Positions 1 through 7,818 of a stretch of 64,000 nucleotides of DNA are shown one piece after another. Position numbers and translations under genes: made by a program. Within the stretch, counting starts at the first letter, position 1. Each line of letters opens with the position of its first letter. The stretch comes from Nonomuraea guangzhouensis (lineage in GTDB: Bacteria; Actinomycetota; Actinomycetes; Streptosporangiales; Streptosporangiaceae): assembly GCF_019396345.1 (NCBI RefSeq), contig NZ_JAHKRM010000005.1, positions 276,640-340,639 of the forward strand. The letters run 5' to 3'. The notes under the pieces are model-generated. The model worked only from the letters and a program-made list of their open reading frames with translations. It had not been told where the DNA came from and did not search any database.

Positions 1-106
1 GGAAGGACATCAGCCCCGGATAGGGGCAGCCGGCGGCGGGGTCGGCGAACCGCCGCCGCCGCTCGGCTCCGATCCCGGCCTCGCGAAAATCCGCTCCGTT
101 CGCCAC
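1..106 (-). CDS. Partial unrecognised gene at the left edge
   Basis: An open minus-strand frame enters the window and reads back to a GTG at 104-106; an in-frame stop lies just upstream at 116-118. About 35 codons are visible, beginning MANGADFREAG and later containing RRRRFADPAAGCPYPG. GC at third positions is high, as expected for a real gene in this genome. No ribosome binding site is evident and the family is not recognised. It could instead be chance open frame in GC-rich DNA, so confidence is low. Confidence 0.3.
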   Translation of the reverse strand, partial: MANGADFREAGIGAERRRRFADPAAGCPYPGLMSF

Positions 107-174
107 ACGGGAAATCTACCGTCACCCAACGTCATCGGAGATGGACTCTTCGTACATGGGTCGTGCGGACGGTC

Positions 175-1104
175 TCAGCCCAGGGTGATGGCGAGCTTGC
201 CGATGGCGCCCGCGCCGAAGTCGTCGAACGCCTGGGCCGCCTCCGCCAGCGGGTAGGAGCGGGTGACGGGCACCCGGATGGCGCCGCCAGCGGCGTCGGC
301 GGCCAGCCGGTCCAGGATGGCGACGGTGGGGTCGGCCATGATCGCGGTCGCGGCGAGCCGGTCGCCTTCGGGCGCGAACCCCAGGGTGGAGGCGAACCGC
401 CCGCCGTCGGCCACCAGATCGGCCACCAGGGTGCCGTCACCGGCGAGGTGCAGGCCCGCGGTCACCCCACCGGGCGCGAGGGCGCGGACCTGGGCCGCCA
501 GGTCGCCGCTGTGGTCCACCACGTCGACGCCGTCCCCGGCCAGGTCGCGGACGAAGTCGGCCTCGGCGCCCGGTCGCGCGGTGGCGATCACCTTGGCGCC
601 GCGGGCCTGGGCGTACTGGAGCACGAGCGCGCCGACCCCGCCGGTCGCGCCCACGATCAGCAGGCTCTCCCCCTCGCGGGGGTCGAGGGCCTCGACGGCG
701 GCCAGCGCGGCCGCGCCGGCCAAGCCCAGCGCGCCCGCCTCGGAGACGCCGAGCTTGTCGGGGACGCGCGTGACGCCGTAGCCGGCCGTGACGGTGACGT
801 ACTCGCCGAGCGAGCCGGTGCCCAGGAACGGCTTCATCACCACCCCGAAAACCACGTCACCGGCCATGAAACCGGTCACGTCCGAGCCGACGGCCTCGAC
901 CGTTCCGGCGAAGTCCTTGCCGAGCACCAGCGGGAAGCGGTGCTCCATCATCCCCTGCAGCATCCCGGCGGCGGTGGCCGCGTCGAAGCCGTTGACGGAG
1001 GTGGCGGCGACGCGTACCAGCAGCTCACCGGCCTCGGGGGCCGGGGCGGGCACCTCGGTCAGTGCGGGGCTGCCGGGAACGGCGGTAACGACCAGAGCGC
1101 GCAT
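175..1104 (-). CDS. MDR-family NAD(P)-dependent oxidoreductase (quinone-oxidoreductase-like)
   Basis: This is a 309-residue medium-chain dehydrogenase/reductase without the structural-zinc cysteine cluster, so it is closer to quinone or enoyl reductases than to zinc alcohol dehydrogenases. The N-terminal GroES-like half contains the usual VLGKDFAGTVEAVG segment. The Rossmann half has the nucleotide motif GATGGVGALVLQYA. I chose the ATG at 1104 over an upstream in-frame start at 1143 because AGGAAGGA sits just before it and MRALVV is the family-typical beginning. It is divergent from the TetR regulator starting at 1201, which probably controls it. The probable role is NADPH-dependent reduction of a small quinone, enone or aldehyde; the substrate is unknown. 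Confidence 0.85.
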   Translation of the reverse strand: MRALVVTAVPGSPALTEVPAPAPEAGELLVRVAATSVNGFDAATAAGMLQGMMEHRFPLVLGKDFAGTVEAVGSDVTGFMAGDVVFGVVMKPFLGTGSLGEYVTVTAGYGVTRVPDKLGVSEAGALGLAGAAALAAVEALDPREGESLLIVGATGGVGALVLQYAQARGAKVIATARPGAEADFVRDLAGDGVDVVDHSGDLAAQVRALAPGGVTAGLHLAGDGTLVADLVADGGRFASTLGFAPEGDRLAATAIMADPTVAILDRLAADAAGGAIRVPVTRSYPLAEAAQAFDDFGAGAIGKLAITLG

Positions 1105-1168
1105 GGCGGTCCTTCCTGGAAGTAAATGAAGGGTCTCCTCCATTTAGGAATCAGCGTAACAGCACAAC

Positions 1169-1194
1169 TGGAGGACTTCCTCCACTTGTATGCT
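1169..1194 (+). promoter_or_regulatory. Candidate TetR operator and promoter of the 1201 gene
   Basis: Positions 1169-1184 form an inverted repeat, TGGAGGA-CT-TCCTCCA, with seven perfect bases per arm. A -10-like TATGCT lies at 1189-1194, and the next gene's GTG begins six bases after it, so a leaderless transcript starting at or near 1201 is likely. The dyad lies upstream of the -10 and between the divergent genes, where a TetR repressor could block both. Confidence 0.5.
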
Positions 1195-1200
1195 GGGGAG

Positions 1201-1839
1201 GTGACTACCCCGCCATCGCTGCGCGCGGACGCGGCCCGCAACCGTGAGCGCATCATCGCCGCCGCCCGCCGCGTCTTCGCCGAGCAGGGGCTGGACGCGC
1301 CCATCGAGGAGGTCGCCCGCCAGGCCGGGGTCGGCATCGCCACCCTCTACCGGCGCTTTCCCACCCGGGACGAGCTGATCGCGGCCGCGTTCGACAACAA
1401 GATGGCCGCCTACGCCGACGCGGTCAGCGTCGCCCTGGCCGATCCGGATCCCTGGCACGGCTTCTGCCGCTACCTGGAGACGGTGTGCGCCATGCAGGCC
1501 ACCGATCGCGGCTTCGCCGACCTGCTGACGTTGAGCCTGCCGACGGCCAAGGAGTTCGAGGCCGAACGCGCCCGCGCCTATCACGGCTTCGTCGAGCTGA
1601 TCGACCGGGCCAAGGCGACCGGCCGGCTGCGTGCCGACTTCGTGCCCGAGGACCTCGTGATGTTGCTGATGGCCTGCGCGGGCGTCATCACCGCCACGGC
1701 CGACGCGGCGCCCGGCACCTACCGGCGGCTGCTGGCGTACCTGCTCCAGGCCTTCGCCGGGCCGGGTGCGGAGCCGCTCCCCGACCCGCCGACGCCTACC
1801 GCGATGTATCGGGCGCTGCTCCGGCTGCAGGGCCGATGA
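1201..1839 (+). CDS. TetR/AcrR family transcriptional regulator
   Basis: The 212-residue protein has a TetR helix-turn-helix over roughly residues 10-55: RERIIAAARRVFAEQGLDAP, then EEVARQAGVGIATLYRRFPT. The C-terminal ligand domain is variable. The frame stays open upstream to 1126, but the GTG at 1201 is preferred. It begins just before the conserved DNA-binding helix, and a -10 hexamer lies six bases upstream. It is divergent from the MDR oxidoreductase at 175-1104 and probably represses that gene and itself through the dyad at 1169-1184. The inducer is unknown. Confidence 0.85.
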   Translation: MTTPPSLRADAARNRERIIAAARRVFAEQGLDAPIEEVARQAGVGIATLYRRFPTRDELIAAAFDNKMAAYADAVSVALADPDPWHGFCRYLETVCAMQATDRGFADLLTLSLPTAKEFEAERARAYHGFVELIDRAKATGRLRADFVPEDLVMLLMACAGVITATADAAPGTYRRLLAYLLQAFAGPGAEPLPDPPTPTAMYRALLRLQGR

Positions 1840-1861
1840 CGGGACGCGCCCTCTAGCTCTT

Positions 1862-2686
1862 CTAGTCCTTCAGGCCCGCGTTGAGGTCGGCGTTCATCAC
1901 GTACTTCTGGAAGATCAGGTAGATCACGACGAGGGGGATCATGGACAGGACCGACGCCCCGAGCAGGACCGACCAGTTGACGTTCTCCGCGCCCACGATG
2001 CTCGCGACGCCGATCTGCAGAGTGAACTCCTTCGGGTCGTTGAGGATCACGAGGGGCCAGATGTAGTCGTTCCACCGCCACTGGAACGACATGATGGCCA
2101 GGGTCATGATGATCGGCCGGGACAGCGGGAGCATGATCCGGACGAAGGTCGACAGTTCCCCGCTGCCGTCGATGCGGGCCGCGTCCAGCAGGTCGCGCGG
2201 CACGCTCAGGAAGAACTGGCGGAACATGAAGGTGCCCGTCGCCGTGATCACCGAGGGAGCCACCACGCCGCCGAGACTGTTGTACAGACCCAGGTCACGG
2301 ACGATGAGGAACAGGGGGGAGAGGATGACCTCGCCCGGCAGCATCGTGGTGGCCAGGATGCAGAGGGTGAACGCGCGCAGCCACCAGTTGGTGTACTTCG
2401 CCAGGGCGTACCCGCAGGTCGCGCTCGTCACGATGGTGATGAGGGTCGCGGACAGGGCCACGATGAGGGTGTTGCCGAAGTAGCGGCTGAAGTCGAAGCT
2501 CGTCCAGGCCTCGGTGAAGCCGGAGATGGTCGGCTGCTTCGGGAAGATGGTCAGCGGATAGGAGAACAGCTCTCCCGCCGGTTTGAAGGAGCTGAGCAGG
2601 AACCACAGGACGGGAACACCATACAAGGCGCCCAGGAACCACAGGGCTGCCGTCGCCCAGACCTTCTTCGGCAGCAGGTTGTCCAT
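1862..2686 (-). CDS. Carbohydrate ABC transporter permease (MalG type)
   Basis: This 274-residue inner-membrane protein has about six hydrophobic segments. The cytoplasmic EAA loop reads DAARIDGSGELSTFVRIMLP (about residues 168-187) and contacts the ATPase subunit. It ends the leftward operon SBP - MalF-like - MalG-like, and its start is one base from the stop of the upstream permease. No ATP-binding protein is encoded here, as is common in actinomycetes where a shared MsiK-type ATPase serves many CUT1 transporters. With the neighbouring GH38 enzyme and heparinase-like gene, an oligosaccharide is the probable substrate. It faces the TetR gene ending at 1839 tail to tail. Confidence 0.9.
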   Translation of the reverse strand: MDNLLPKKVWATAALWFLGALYGVPVLWFLLSSFKPAGELFSYPLTIFPKQPTISGFTEAWTSFDFSRYFGNTLIVALSATLITIVTSATCGYALAKYTNWWLRAFTLCILATTMLPGEVILSPLFLIVRDLGLYNSLGGVVAPSVITATGTFMFRQFFLSVPRDLLDAARIDGSGELSTFVRIMLPLSRPIIMTLAIMSFQWRWNDYIWPLVILNDPKEFTLQIGVASIVGAENVNWSVLLGASVLSMIPLVVIYLIFQKYVMNADLNAGLKD

Positions 2687-2687
2687 C

Positions 2688-3644
2688 TCAGGATTCCTTC
2701 CGGCGGTTGATGACCAACTGCGCGACAGCGATGATCATCAGGATCAGCATGAGCACGAAGGACGCCGCGCTCGCGTAACCGATCTGGGCACGGCGGAAAC
2801 CCGTCGTGAAGATGTACTGGATGAGCAGGTTGTTCTCGGTGCCTGGACCGCCGGCGTTGACCGCCTGGATGAGCGCGTACTCCTTCATCGATCCCAGGGT
2901 GCTGAGCAGGATCACGATGAAGGACGTGGGTGCGATCGAGGGCAGCGTGATGCGGCGGAACTTGGCCCACGAGCCCGCGCCGTCCAGGGAGGCGGCTTCG
3001 TAGTACGCGGTCGGCACGTTCTTGATGGCCGCGACGAACATCAGCATGTTGAGCGCGGTGCCACCCCAGGCCGCGGCGATGACCACGATGGCCAGGGAGA
3101 GGTTCGCGTTGGACTGCCACGGCACCGCCTCTCCGCCGAACACGGTGATGATGTAGTTGACGAGCCCGAAGTTCTCACCGAAGATCCAGCGCCAGATGAC
3201 ACCGGCGATGATCGGGGAGATGAGCCAGGGCACGAAGAAGATCACCCGCGCGACCGTCTTGCCACGGCTGTACGGGCTGGTGAGCAGCACGGCCGTGCTC
3301 AGCGCGGCGACGAACGTCAGGGGGACGACGGCCGCCGTGAAGATCAGCGTACGGACCAGCGCGGCGTAGAACGCCTCGTCGTTCAGCAGCCGCTGGTAGT
3401 TGTCCAGACCCACGAACGGCGCCGAGCCGACGCCCGTGTAGCTGGTGAAGGAGTAGCCCAGGCCGATGGCGGCGGGCCAGGCGAAGAAGAGCAGGAACAG
3501 CGCGAGGTTGGACGCGATGAGCAGCAGGGGTGCCAAGGTGTAGCGGTCATGCCGCCGGGTCCGCCGGCGCAACCACCGGCGCGACGCGGTCCCGGCCCGC
3601 GTCTCCACGGCGTGCCCCGCCGATCGCGGGATGTTCTCCGCCAT
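2688..3644 (-). CDS. Sugar ABC transporter permease (MalF type)
   Basis: The 318-residue permease has a basic N-terminal tail of about 35 residues (RRWLRRRTRRHDRYT), then a first membrane helix and five more. The EAA motif reads EAASLDGAGSWAKFRRITLP. It is the second gene of the transporter operon, with its MalG-type partner one base downstream and the binding protein 75 bases upstream. A strong hairpin lies in that upstream gap (3684-3710). It forms the transmembrane heterodimer with the 1862-2686 product, bringing in a saccharide delivered by the 3720-5012 lipoprotein. Confidence 0.9.
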   Translation of the reverse strand: MAENIPRSAGHAVETRAGTASRRWLRRRTRRHDRYTLAPLLLIASNLALFLLFFAWPAAIGLGYSFTSYTGVGSAPFVGLDNYQRLLNDEAFYAALVRTLIFTAAVVPLTFVAALSTAVLLTSPYSRGKTVARVIFFVPWLISPIIAGVIWRWIFGENFGLVNYIITVFGGEAVPWQSNANLSLAIVVIAAAWGGTALNMLMFVAAIKNVPTAYYEAASLDGAGSWAKFRRITLPSIAPTSFIVILLSTLGSMKEYALIQAVNAGGPGTENNLLIQYIFTTGFRRAQIGYASAASFVLMLILMIIAVAQLVINRRKES

Positions 3645-3683
3645 TGCCCTCTCCTCTTTCTTCCGCGTTCTCCACCACCCGGG

Positions 3684-3710
3684 CCGCCGGCACCGGGAAG
3701 GTGCCAGCGG
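3684..3710 (-). promoter_or_regulatory. Stem-loop between binding-protein and permease genes
   Basis: The segment folds as CCGC-x-GGCACC-5 nt loop-GGTGCC-x-GCGG, ten base pairs with one mismatch. No U-run follows, so it is unlikely to be a full terminator. In maltose-type operons such a structure after the binding-protein gene protects its mRNA 3' end and keeps permease expression lower. That role here is inferred from position only. Confidence 0.55.
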
Positions 3711-3719
3711 GCTCTACGA

Positions 3720-5012
3720 TCAGCCGACCTGCTGGTTGAGTCCCGACACGATGTTGTCGACCGTCTTCTTGACGTCCTGCTGACCATTGATCAGCTTGGC
3801 CACCTCGTCCTTGGTCGGGTCTTCCTGGATGGACTTGCCGGCGAGCAGGAGCTTCGTCCCGCTCTGCTGCCCCGAGGAGGAGATCGGGTCCGCCAGCTCG
3901 ATCTCCTTGATGTAAAGCTGGAACGCGTCCAGGGCCGCCTTCTTCGTGAACGGGTAGTTCAGCGTGAGACCGGACTCCACCGGCAGGTAGCCGTTGACCT
4001 GCGCGAGCTTCGTGTAGTTCGCGGGCTGGAAGATGTAGTCCACCCACTTCTTGGCGGGCTCGGCCTTGTCACCGTTGTTGAAGGCGACCACCTTGCCGCC
4101 GAGGTTGATGTCGGTGGCGTGAACGGGTCCCGGCGTCGGCGCGCTGGCCCAGTCGAAGCTCGTGATGCTGTCCGCGAAGTCGGCCACCTGCCAGACGCCG
4201 GAGAAGTACGCGACGACCTGGCCGCTCTTGAACAGGGCGTTCGGGTCGGCGCCCGAGGTCCAGACCGACTTCGGCATGACGGTGTCGTCGTTCAGCGAGA
4301 CGAACTTCGACAGCGCCTGCACGGTGGCGTCGTCGGGGGTGGCGTACTTGTTGTCCGCGCCGAGCTGGAAGCCCTTGCCTCCGTTGTTGTAGATGAAGGC
4401 CCTGATGCGCGCGGGGGATTGGTCATAGACCAGGTCGTACTTGGCGCCCGTGGCAGTGCGGACCTTCTTGGCGGCGGCCAGGAACTCGTCCCAGGTCCAC
4501 GTCTGGTTCGGGTCGGCGGGGATCTTGACCTTGGCCTTGTCGAAGAGGGTCTTGTTGACGAACAGCCCGGCCGCCGTCAGGTCGGAGGGGATGCAGAGGG
4601 TCTTGCCGTCCTTGACGGTGAGCAGGTCTTTGTTGATCTTGTTTGCGGGGGCGTTGGCCGTGGCGCCGATGTCCTGGAGCTGGTTGATCCAGATGGTGTC
4701 GAGCGAGGGCACGCTGGCCGCGTCGGGCAGGGAGTTGGCCTGCGCGGCCTGGCGCAGCTTGTCCTGGTAGCCGTCGGTGGGGATGTTGACGATCTCGACC
4801 TTGACGCCCTCCTTGGCCTCGAACTCCTTGGCCAGGTCGTAGTAGCCCTGCGCCTGGGCCTTGCTCGCCGAGAGCCAGAAGCTGATGCTCTTGGCGCCGG
4901 AGCCCCCGTCAGAGCTCGAACCGCACGCGGTGAGGGCGAGCGCCGCGGCAACGGTCACTGGCAGCAAGCGCCAGCGAGTGAGTCGTCTCCGGGCTGTCAC
5001 GGAAGTCGTCAT
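3720..5012 (-). CDS. Extracellular sugar-binding lipoprotein (CUT1 ABC transporter)
   Basis: This 430-residue solute-binding protein has a twin-Arg-rich N-terminus (TARRRLTRWR), a hydrophobic stretch and a lipobox LTAC, so Cys30 would be lipidated and the mature protein held on the outer face of the membrane. The fold-typical segment FWLSASKAQAQGYYDLAKEFEAKEGVKVEI places it in family-1 binding proteins for oligosaccharides. It is followed by two permeases on the same strand. Upstream lie a LacI-type operator (5059-5070) and a motif shared with the GntR promoter region (5081-5095), so sugar-dependent control is likely. The exact ligand cannot be read from sequence. Confidence 0.9.
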   Translation of the reverse strand: MTTSVTARRRLTRWRLLPVTVAAALALTACGSSSDGGSGAKSISFWLSASKAQAQGYYDLAKEFEAKEGVKVEIVNIPTDGYQDKLRQAAQANSLPDAASVPSLDTIWINQLQDIGATANAPANKINKDLLTVKDGKTLCIPSDLTAAGLFVNKTLFDKAKVKIPADPNQTWTWDEFLAAAKKVRTATGAKYDLVYDQSPARIRAFIYNNGGKGFQLGADNKYATPDDATVQALSKFVSLNDDTVMPKSVWTSGADPNALFKSGQVVAYFSGVWQVADFADSITSFDWASAPTPGPVHATDINLGGKVVAFNNGDKAEPAKKWVDYIFQPANYTKLAQVNGYLPVESGLTLNYPFTKKAALDAFQLYIKEIELADPISSSGQQSGTKLLLAGKSIQEDPTKDEVAKLINGQQDVKKTVDNIVSGLNQQVG

Positions 5013-5058
5013 GGCGTCTCCTCGGGGGTCATCGGCCTGTGGCGTCGGACGCTAACCG

Positions 5059-5070
5059 GAAAGCGCTTAC
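5059..5070. promoter_or_regulatory. LacI/CcpA-type operator upstream of the binding-protein gene
   Basis: GAAAGCGCTTAC matches the perfect palindrome GAAAGCGCTTTC at 12146-12157 at 11 of 12 positions and lies 47 bases upstream of the lipoprotein start. LacI-family repressors of sugar genes in actinomycetes bind palindromes of this type with a central CG. No LacI gene lies in this locus, so the regulator is encoded elsewhere. Confidence 0.6.
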
Positions 5071-5080
5071 TAGGTCAATA

Positions 5081-5095
5081 GTCAGGACATATGTA
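5081..5095 (-). promoter_or_regulatory. TACATATGTCCTGAC element (copy 1)
   Basis: On the minus strand this reads TACATATGTCCTGAC. Two variants of the same TACAT...TCCTGAC element occur upstream of the GntR gene on the plus strand (7782-7795 and 7801-7818). It sits 13 bases beyond the LacI-type operator, relative to the SBP start. It may be a GntR binding site or another regulator's site; this is inferred only from recurrence. Confidence 0.4.
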
Positions 5096-5135
5096 CGTCA
5101 AGATGAAATGCGCGATGGGCCGTTGAACTGTGGTT

Positions 5136-6887
5136 TCATCCCACGTGATGGTCGGCCGCGAGACGCAAACGGACCCTACCCGGCACCCGTCCGGCGACGT
5201 ACAGCCGCTCTCCCGACACGGCGTCGGTGCCCCCGAGGAACCGGTACTCCTCGCCGGGCTCGTAGGCGGGGACCGCATGGGAAGCGGCCATCGACGACTC
5301 GATCATGGTGACCGTGATCGAGTCGTCGGCCATGCGATAGACCGCGGGCTCTCCCCCGTCGAGCTGCCAGGAGTGCTCGTCCAGTGCCAGGGCGCCCATC
5401 ATCCGCCCGCCGGGCCGGAAAGCCAGCTCCAGCGCCCAGTCCACGGCCGCGCCCTCCTGGTCGACGGTCAGCTCGGCCCCGGCGTCCGTGATGGCCACGT
5501 GGACGGTGGTGGTCAGCGAGACCTCGTCCCGGGCGCGCCGGCCGAAGTCCATCGCCGCGCTGAACCGGCCATCGTCCACCAGCGCGTAATGGCCGCGCGC
5601 GTCGCGGAGCTGATCAGCCATCGGCTGGTAGTAGGAGGCCGACACGGACTCCGTGAGCGTCGCGGTCGTGCTCCCCCGATCGCGCTCTACCAGCGATCGG
5701 GCGGCGCGGAACGGTCCAAGGCCGAAGAAGACCCGCGAGAGACGCACGTCCCCCAGGACGGCCGCCCCGGCGAACAGGCGGAGAAACGTCGGGGAGTTCG
5801 CCAGCCCGGAACGGACGCGTCGGTGACGGGGATAGTCGGAACCGCCGAAGACCACGGTCGTCGTCGCGGGCCGGTGGTCGACGAGCAGTCCCGCGGCGCC
5901 GAAGACGCGGTGCCGCGGCCTCCGGGGCGGGACGGGTTCCGGCAGCTCACGCCCGATGCCGGGGTCGAGGATCAGCTCCGTGGCCGCGCGCGCCGGTGAG
6001 ACGATCCCCTGGGACAACGCGAGCCCGGCCGCCCAGGCGAGGTCGCCCCGGCCGCGCAGCAGCGCGATCTGGCGCAGCGGGAGCAGGTAGGGCGCCAGGG
6101 GCAGCGGCTGCCGCTGGTCCTGGCGGCGCGAGAGCACCGTCTCGACGGTCCCGTCCGGCAGCAGCAGATCGAGCGTGGCGTCCAGGTTCCGTTCGACGGC
6201 GTCGACCAGGTCGGGACGGTCGAACACCTCGGCGATGGCGAGCAGCGACGGGTTCGACACGAACGCGGCGTAGTTGGCGCTGCGTTCGGAGTAGAGCCCG
6301 TCGTCGTCGATGTCGACTCCCTCGCCCAGCCACTGGCCGACCCGTTCCGCCGGCGCCCGGTCGGGCGCGAGCCGGTGCAGCCTGGCCAGGGCGGCCGAGA
6401 TCTCCCAGCGGTGGTTGGGGGTGTGCACGCCGCCCCGGGTCAAGGCCGGGGTGACCGCCGTCAGCAGGTCGTCGAGCAGGTCCACCAGCCCGTGCTCGGC
6501 GGCGCCGGGGTCGAGCAAGTCCACCGGCCCGTGGCCGGCAGCACGATCGCCGCGTGGGGCGCCGGGAGGCTTGTGCCGCAGCAGCCACAGGGCGTCGGCG
6601 AGATCGTTGACGCTGAACGCGGAGTCCGGCGGGGAGTCGACGTTGTCACCACCGGCGAACAACCCGCTGGGGCCCTGTAGCTCGCGCAGCCGGGTGGCGA
6701 GCCGGGCCGCGTGATCGAGCAGCCGGCCGTCCCGCCCGTACGCGACGAGGGCCAGGATGCGTTCGGCCAACTGGCGGTGCTCCAGGTGACCCCAGCCGTC
6801 GCCCTCGTTGATTATCGCCTCGACCTGCCCGGTCAGGGCAGTCTGGACCGCCGCGGTGAACGCGGCGTCAACATGTTCGTCGTTCAT
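5136..6887 (-). CDS. Heparinase II/III-like protein, putative alpha-barrel polysaccharide lyase or hydrolase
   Basis: The 583-residue cytoplasmic protein has no signal peptide. The N-terminal half is helix-rich with recurrent aromatic and acidic motifs (NEGDGWGHLEHRQL, FSVNDLADALWLLRHK, HTPNHRWEISAALARLHRL), as in (alpha/alpha) toroid lyases. The C-terminal half is beta-rich. I read this as heparinase II/III-like architecture, but the catalytic residues cannot be assigned by eye. ATG 6887 has GAAGAG upstream and lies 15 bases after the GntR stop, so the two genes are probably cotranscribed. Between a GH38 enzyme and a sugar importer, it probably acts on an imported uronate- or hexosamine-containing oligosaccharide. 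It could also be a non-lyase hydrolase. Confidence 0.5.
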   Translation of the reverse strand: MNDEHVDAAFTAAVQTALTGQVEAIINEGDGWGHLEHRQLAERILALVAYGRDGRLLDHAARLATRLRELQGPSGLFAGGDNVDSPPDSAFSVNDLADALWLLRHKPPGAPRGDRAAGHGPVDLLDPGAAEHGLVDLLDDLLTAVTPALTRGGVHTPNHRWEISAALARLHRLAPDRAPAERVGQWLGEGVDIDDDGLYSERSANYAAFVSNPSLLAIAEVFDRPDLVDAVERNLDATLDLLLPDGTVETVLSRRQDQRQPLPLAPYLLPLRQIALLRGRGDLAWAAGLALSQGIVSPARAATELILDPGIGRELPEPVPPRRPRHRVFGAAGLLVDHRPATTTVVFGGSDYPRHRRVRSGLANSPTFLRLFAGAAVLGDVRLSRVFFGLGPFRAARSLVERDRGSTTATLTESVSASYYQPMADQLRDARGHYALVDDGRFSAAMDFGRRARDEVSLTTTVHVAITDAGAELTVDQEGAAVDWALELAFRPGGRMMGALALDEHSWQLDGGEPAVYRMADDSITVTMIESSMAASHAVPAYEPGEEYRFLGGTDAVSGERLYVAGRVPGRVRLRLAADHHVG

Positions 6888-6902
6888 CTATCTCTTCATC
6901 GA

Positions 6903-7667
6903 TCAGCCCATGAGCAGGTTCATCCGGAAGCTGTAGCGGGCCGCGGCGTAGATGTGCGTGCCGTACTCCACGGGCGTGCCGCTGTCGTCATAGGCGACGC
7001 GCTCCATGGTCAGGACGGCGGCGCCCCGGCTCTCCCCGAGTAACCGGGCCTCCGCCGCCGTGGCATTGCGGGCGCCGACCGTCTGGGTCGCCGCGTGCAG
7101 CCGGATGCCGGCCGCCCGGATCAGCTCGTAGAGCCCTTGCCTCTCCAGCGCGTCGGTCCTGACCTCAAGCCGCATGGGGGACAGGTAGTTGCGCATCTTG
7201 GCGAGCGGCTGGTCGTGGGCCATCCGGAGCCGCGCTATCGCGATCACCGGCGCCCCTTCGGCCAGCCCGAGGGCTTCCGCGACCGTCGCGGAAGCCGGCT
7301 TGACGGTGTTGGACAGCACCGTCGTGGTCGGCTCCTGGCCGGTGCTCTTGAGGTCGTCGTACAGGCTGCTCAGCTCCAGCGGACGCCGGACCTGGGACTG
7401 GACGACCCGGGTGCCCACTCCCCGCCGCCGCACGATCAGGCCCTTGTCGACGAGGATCTCCATCGCCTTGCGCATGGTGGGTCGCGACACCATGAGCTGG
7501 TCGGCCAGCTCGATCTCGCTGTCGAGCTGGGTGCCCGGTGGCAGCATGCCGCCCGCGATGGCCGCCTCCAACTGCTGCGCCACCTGGAAGTAGAGCGGGA
7601 CAGCGCTGGTCTTGTCGAGGTCGACAAGGGCGGCGAGGGACTCCAGGCGGGGAACTCGGGAGATCAT
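6903..7667 (-). CDS. GntR family regulator with UTRA domain (HutC/DasR type)
   Basis: The 254-residue repressor has an N-terminal winged helix (about residues 20-90: VPLYFQVAQQLEAAI, LMVSRPTMRKAMEILVDKGLI, RRRGVGTRVV). A UTRA effector domain follows, ending in AVLTMERVAYDDSGTPVEYG...YSF. ATG 7667 is chosen because a CATAAT -10 lies seven bases upstream, which fits a leaderless start, and because an inverted repeat at 7685-7704 would then lie in the promoter. In-frame ATGs at 7676 and 7706 are alternatives. It leads the heparinase-like gene and lies downstream of the GH38 gene. UTRA regulators usually sense phosphorylated sugars, so it is the probable local switch for the glycan locus. Confidence 0.85.
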   Translation of the reverse strand: MISRVPRLESLAALVDLDKTSAVPLYFQVAQQLEAAIAGGMLPPGTQLDSEIELADQLMVSRPTMRKAMEILVDKGLIVRRRGVGTRVVQSQVRRPLELSSLYDDLKSTGQEPTTTVLSNTVKPASATVAEALGLAEGAPVIAIARLRMAHDQPLAKMRNYLSPMRLEVRTDALERQGLYELIRAAGIRLHAATQTVGARNATAAEARLLGESRGAAVLTMERVAYDDSGTPVEYGTHIYAAARYSFRMNLLMG

Positions 7668-7674
7668 GATTGTC

Positions 7675-7704
7675 ATTATGACCGGACCAGTTGACAAATT
7701 GGTC
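7675..7704 (-). promoter_or_regulatory. GntR promoter -10 and candidate operator
   Basis: Minus-strand CATAAT covers 7680-7675. Upstream of it, GACCAGTTGACAAATTGGTC at 7685-7704 has perfect five-base ends, GACCA and TGGTC. UTRA-type GntR proteins commonly bind TGGTC/GACCA half-sites. The location over the promoter suggests autorepression. Confidence 0.45.
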
Positions 7705-7781
7705 ATTGCGCCGCCTGTCTCCGTCGTACGCGGCGAGCCGACAGGTCACCCATCCAAACGCCTCGCAAAGACCTGCGTCAA

Positions 7782-7818
7782 TACATTGTCCTGACTTTCT
7801 TACATATATTCTCCTGAC
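7782..7818 (+). promoter_or_regulatory. Two TACAT...TCCTGAC elements (copies 2 and 3)
   Basis: TACATTGTCCTGAC lies at 7782-7795 and TACATATATTCTCCTGAC at 7801-7818, 19 bases apart. The second overlaps the 3' end of the GH38 gene. Together with the copy at 5081-5095 they mark the upstream regions of the GntR and SBP genes. A shared regulator is inferred but not shown. Confidence 0.4.

Noticed and set aside
163-1125. Long plus-strand open frame over the MDR gene
   Set aside because: Gly/Arg/Ala-rich antisense shadow. The minus-strand frame has clear MDR motifs, a ribosome site and proper GC3 bias.
2583-5081. 832-residue plus-strand frame across the transporter genes
   Set aside because: Composition is that of the reverse complement of high-GC coding DNA. 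It has no motifs and covers two well-supported minus-strand genes.
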